A stretch of DNA of 64,000 nt, from assembly GCF_001758425.2 (NCBI RefSeq), contig NZ_MDSS02000009.1, positions 1 to 64,000 on the forward strand. Reading direction: 5' to 3'. The notes under the pieces are model-generated. The model was not told the DNA's origin and did no database searches. It was given only the letters and a program-made list of their open reading frames with translations. The first letter of the stretch is position 1. Every line of letters begins with the position of its first letter. This document shows, piece after piece, positions 62,655 to 64,000 of the stretch. A program made the translations under genes and the position numbers. This stretch comes from Nesterenkonia sp. PF2B19 (lineage in GTDB: Bacteria > Actinomycetota > Actinomycetes > Actinomycetales > Micrococcaceae).

Positions 62655-63084
62655 GGCGGCCCACCCGGAGGCGCGCCGCCCAGGGAGGGCTGCTCCACGC
62701 GGGCCGAGGCGTCAGCGGTCTGCTCAGCGGAGAGCTCCACGAGTCCGAGGAGCCGCACCGGGCGGACGAGCCTCACCCGGGCATGCTCGCCGTCGCGGGA
62801 GATGCTGACCTGCACGGACTCGCCTGCCACCCGCTGGACGACCTCCCGTGCCGAGGCTTCGGTCTCACCCCGGGCCAGTTCCCGAGCGGCCGCGCGGGCG
62901 CCCTCTTCGAGGGTCACCTGCGCGGCGCGTGCATGCCCAGCCCGAGGAGCAGCGTGAGGATCAGGACGGCGGCTGGGAGCGCGGCCGCGAACTCCCCGCT
63001 CACCGCACCGCCGTCGTCGTGGATCCCCGGGGCTCGGCCCCTGGGTCGGCTCCTGGGCCGGCCCACGTCGTCCTCCACTCTCAT
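62651..63084 (-). CDS. tadE: TadE-like pilus protein (frameshift near 62926)
   Basis: A minor-pilin-like protein. ATG 63084 opens MRVEDDVGRPRSRPRGRAPGIHDDGGAVSGEFAAALPAAVLILTLLLGLGMHA, with one membrane helix and the conserved Glu after a TadE-type hydrophobic start. One base is missing near 62926. The adjacent frame continues AAQVTLEEGARAAARELARGE and on through VQVSISRDGEHARVRLVRPVRLL to 62651. The corrected length is 144 residues, like Rv3655c. It is 23 bp after the pilin gene and overlaps tadG. Confidence 0.82.
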
Positions 63085-63107
63085 CGGCTGCACCTCTGGC
63101 TGCCTGA

Positions 63108-63344
63108 TCAGAGGGTGAGGGCCCGCTGGACGATGCCGGCGAGCATCTCCCGAACCTCGCCGGAGGACAGCACCGCCACCAGCAGCCCGGCGAAGCCGAC
63201 GGCGGCCAGCATGACGATGCCGTATTCGGCAGTGGCGAGACCGTCCTCCTCCTGATGGAGCTCTCGGAGAAGCTCCTCCATGCCGGAGTCTCGGCGGCCC
63301 GCCGGCGGGCGGTCCTGTGAGGGGAGCATCGTGAGTGACGCCAT
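63108..63344 (-). CDS. Flp-type pilin, DUF4244 family
   Basis: A 78-residue prepilin. ATG 63344 (MASLTMLPSQDRPPAG) follows AAGGA. The mature part is EEDGLATAEYGIVMLAAVGFAGLLVAVLSSGEVREMLAGIVQRALTL. The TAEYGIVMLAAVGFAG core matches the Flp/DUF4244 pilins of actinobacteria (Rv3656c), with the Glu-Tyr pair after the processing site. It heads flp-tadE-tadG on the minus strand, while the assembly genes ssd-cpaF-tadB-tadC are on the plus strand 16 kb away. No prepilin peptidase gene is in the window. Confidence 0.88.
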   Translation of the reverse strand: MASLTMLPSQDRPPAGRRDSGMEELLRELHQEEDGLATAEYGIVMLAAVGFAGLLVAVLSSGEVREMLAGIVQRALTL

Positions 63345-63604
63345 GGTGATCAGTCCTTCCAGATCCTGCGGTTCGATGGCTCCGCCCGGGGCCGGGCGGT
63401 CCTTCGATCCTGGTCCCCGGGGGACGGGGGCAGAAGGGCGAGCCCGTGCCCTGTGGACAGCCCCGCGTGTCCCACGTCTCGTCGTGCAGCTGTGGAGGAG
63501 CTCCGGACCCCGCCGACGGTGCGAGCCAGAGCCCGGCTGGGGGCTGTGACCCACACGCCATCTGTGACGCCGCGCGACGACGGCGTACCCGCCCACATGA
63601 CGGA

Positions 63605-63633
63605 ATCCTTCAGCCTCCGCTAGGCTGAAGGAT
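63605..63633. terminator. Hairpin terminator
   Basis: ATCCTTCAGCCT (63605-63616) pairs perfectly with AGGCTGAAGGAT (63622-63633) over a five-base loop, between the divergent flp operon and the gene at 63980. Its place upstream of both genes is odd for a terminator, so it may instead be attenuator-like or a relic of rearrangement. Confidence 0.55.
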
Positions 63634-63730
63634 GCTTCACGAGCAGTGACCCGGGGCCCGCGCCCCGACCGATCCACCGAAGGTCACTCACCAACCCCAT
63701 GTTCACGGGTGGTCAGGATCGACAGAAGCG

Positions 63731-63769
63731 GCCCGTTCTCGCTGGTCCCCAGCACTGGATGGAACGGGC
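63731..63769 (+). ncRNA. Nested hairpins in the leader of the ABC transporter gene (candidate cis-regulatory RNA)
   Basis: GCCCGTTC (63731-63738) pairs with GAACGGGC (63762-63769). Inside it GCTGG/CCAGC (63741-63745 and 63749-63753) forms a second stem. About 30 bases further on there are short stretches (CGATGA, GGCCGGCA, GGTGCCC) loosely similar to the SAM-riboswitch core. The class cannot be assigned by eye. Confidence 0.3.
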
Positions 63770-63979
63770 AAGAGCAGCGACGAAAGGATCGATGAGGCCG
63801 GCACAGCCAGGTGCCCTGCCCCACTGACACTCCATCTCACCCCGCGCCGCCGAGGGCCCACGACCTGCGCCCCGCGACGCTCCCATGCCCAGACCTGTGC
63901 CCGGCCCCGCGCCGGGCCGCCGTGCAGGAGCCACGCCTCACAAGGGCGCCTGCCCACACCCAGAATCCATGGAGTCCGC

Positions 63980-64000
63980 ATGATCGAACTGACAGACGTC
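63980..64000 (+). CDS. ABC-type ATPase, first seven codons only (partial)
   Basis: ATG 63980 opens MIELTDV at the window edge, behind GGAG seven bases upstream. MIELxxV is a frequent N-terminus of ABC transporter ATP-binding proteins, including MetN-type methionine importers. Seven residues cannot prove this. The long structured leader upstream makes a riboswitch-controlled transporter plausible. Confidence 0.35.

Larger units (their letters stand above)
63345..63979. other. 635-bp non-coding region upstream of flp and the ABC gene
   Basis: No convincing gene was found. From left to right it holds the flp leader and promoter region, a strong hairpin (63605-63633), and a structured leader of the next gene with nested hairpins (63731-63769). 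Open frames here are short, Arg/Pro-rich and unlike proteins. Confidence 0.5.

Noticed and set aside
62184-62664. Extension of the BTAD regulator upstream to 62664
   Set aside because: The extra 160 codons are antisense or out of frame over tadG. The winged-helix domain begins at ATG 62184.

Overview
The window is high-GC actinobacterial DNA. The gene content (DUF3073, GlxR-type Crp, MarP-type protease, Ssd/CpaF/TadBC pilus genes with a DUF4244 pilin, septum-formation-like protein, FemX-type ligase) points to the Micrococcales, probably a Micrococcaceae member such as Nesterenkonia, Kocuria or Arthrobacter. The genus is an inference. No rRNA, tRNA or CRISPR array was seen.

Layout. 1-105 is the end of an IS3-family element. 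180-2906 is clpB behind an HspR-type (HAIR) operator. 3.0-15.8 kb holds metabolic and regulatory genes: a methylguanine methyltransferase with a TetR regulator and a divergent Rossmann oxidoreductase, a septum-formation-like membrane protein, DUF3073, a sirtuin, a TetR/MFS efflux pair, a FemX-type ligase, a LysE exporter, and a ROK regulator with a sugar porter. 15.9-21.2 kb is a purine operon on the minus strand in which purD and purC are one reading frame. 21.2-25.1 kb carries an asparaginase-like protein, an SCP-like protein and a secreted GH10 xylanase, flanked by two copies of a palindromic repeat. 25.2-29.1 kb encodes a heterodimeric ABC exporter. 30-47.4 kb resembles the Mycobacterium tuberculosis ponA2-crp-nth-marP-acs-ssd/tad neighbourhood: metallophosphoesterase, PBP1, DUF4177, RidA, Crp, MarP, AroQ, acetyl-CoA synthetase, Nth, Nudix hydrolase and ssd-cpaF-tadB-tadC. 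A two-domain pectin-degrading esterase sits inside this block. 47.4-62.2 kb is accessory: RNA ligase-like protein, HxlR/quinone reductase pair, aminoglycoside phosphotransferase, TetR regulators, PIG-L deacetylase, ECF41 sigma factor, methyltransferase, FMN reductase with an MFS exporter, and a large BTAD/NB-ARC regulator. 62.2-63.3 kb holds the rest of the tad locus (flp, tadE, tadG) on the opposite strand. The last bases start an ABC-type ATPase behind a hairpin-rich leader.

How it works together. The Crp gene lies near three genes (acs, xylanase, pectin esterase) whose upstream regions carry one-mismatch matches to the TGTGA-N6-TCACA motif, so carbon-source control of plant-polymer degradation and acetate use is plausible. 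The pilus genes are split into two oppositely oriented halves about 15 kb apart, as one inversion would produce.

Caution. At least thirteen genes, including single-copy housekeeping genes (clpB, purM, purD-purC, aroQ), are broken by a single-base frameshift with good coding sequence on both sides. This looks more like sequence error than gene decay. Those genes are annotated as whole reading units with the shift position given.
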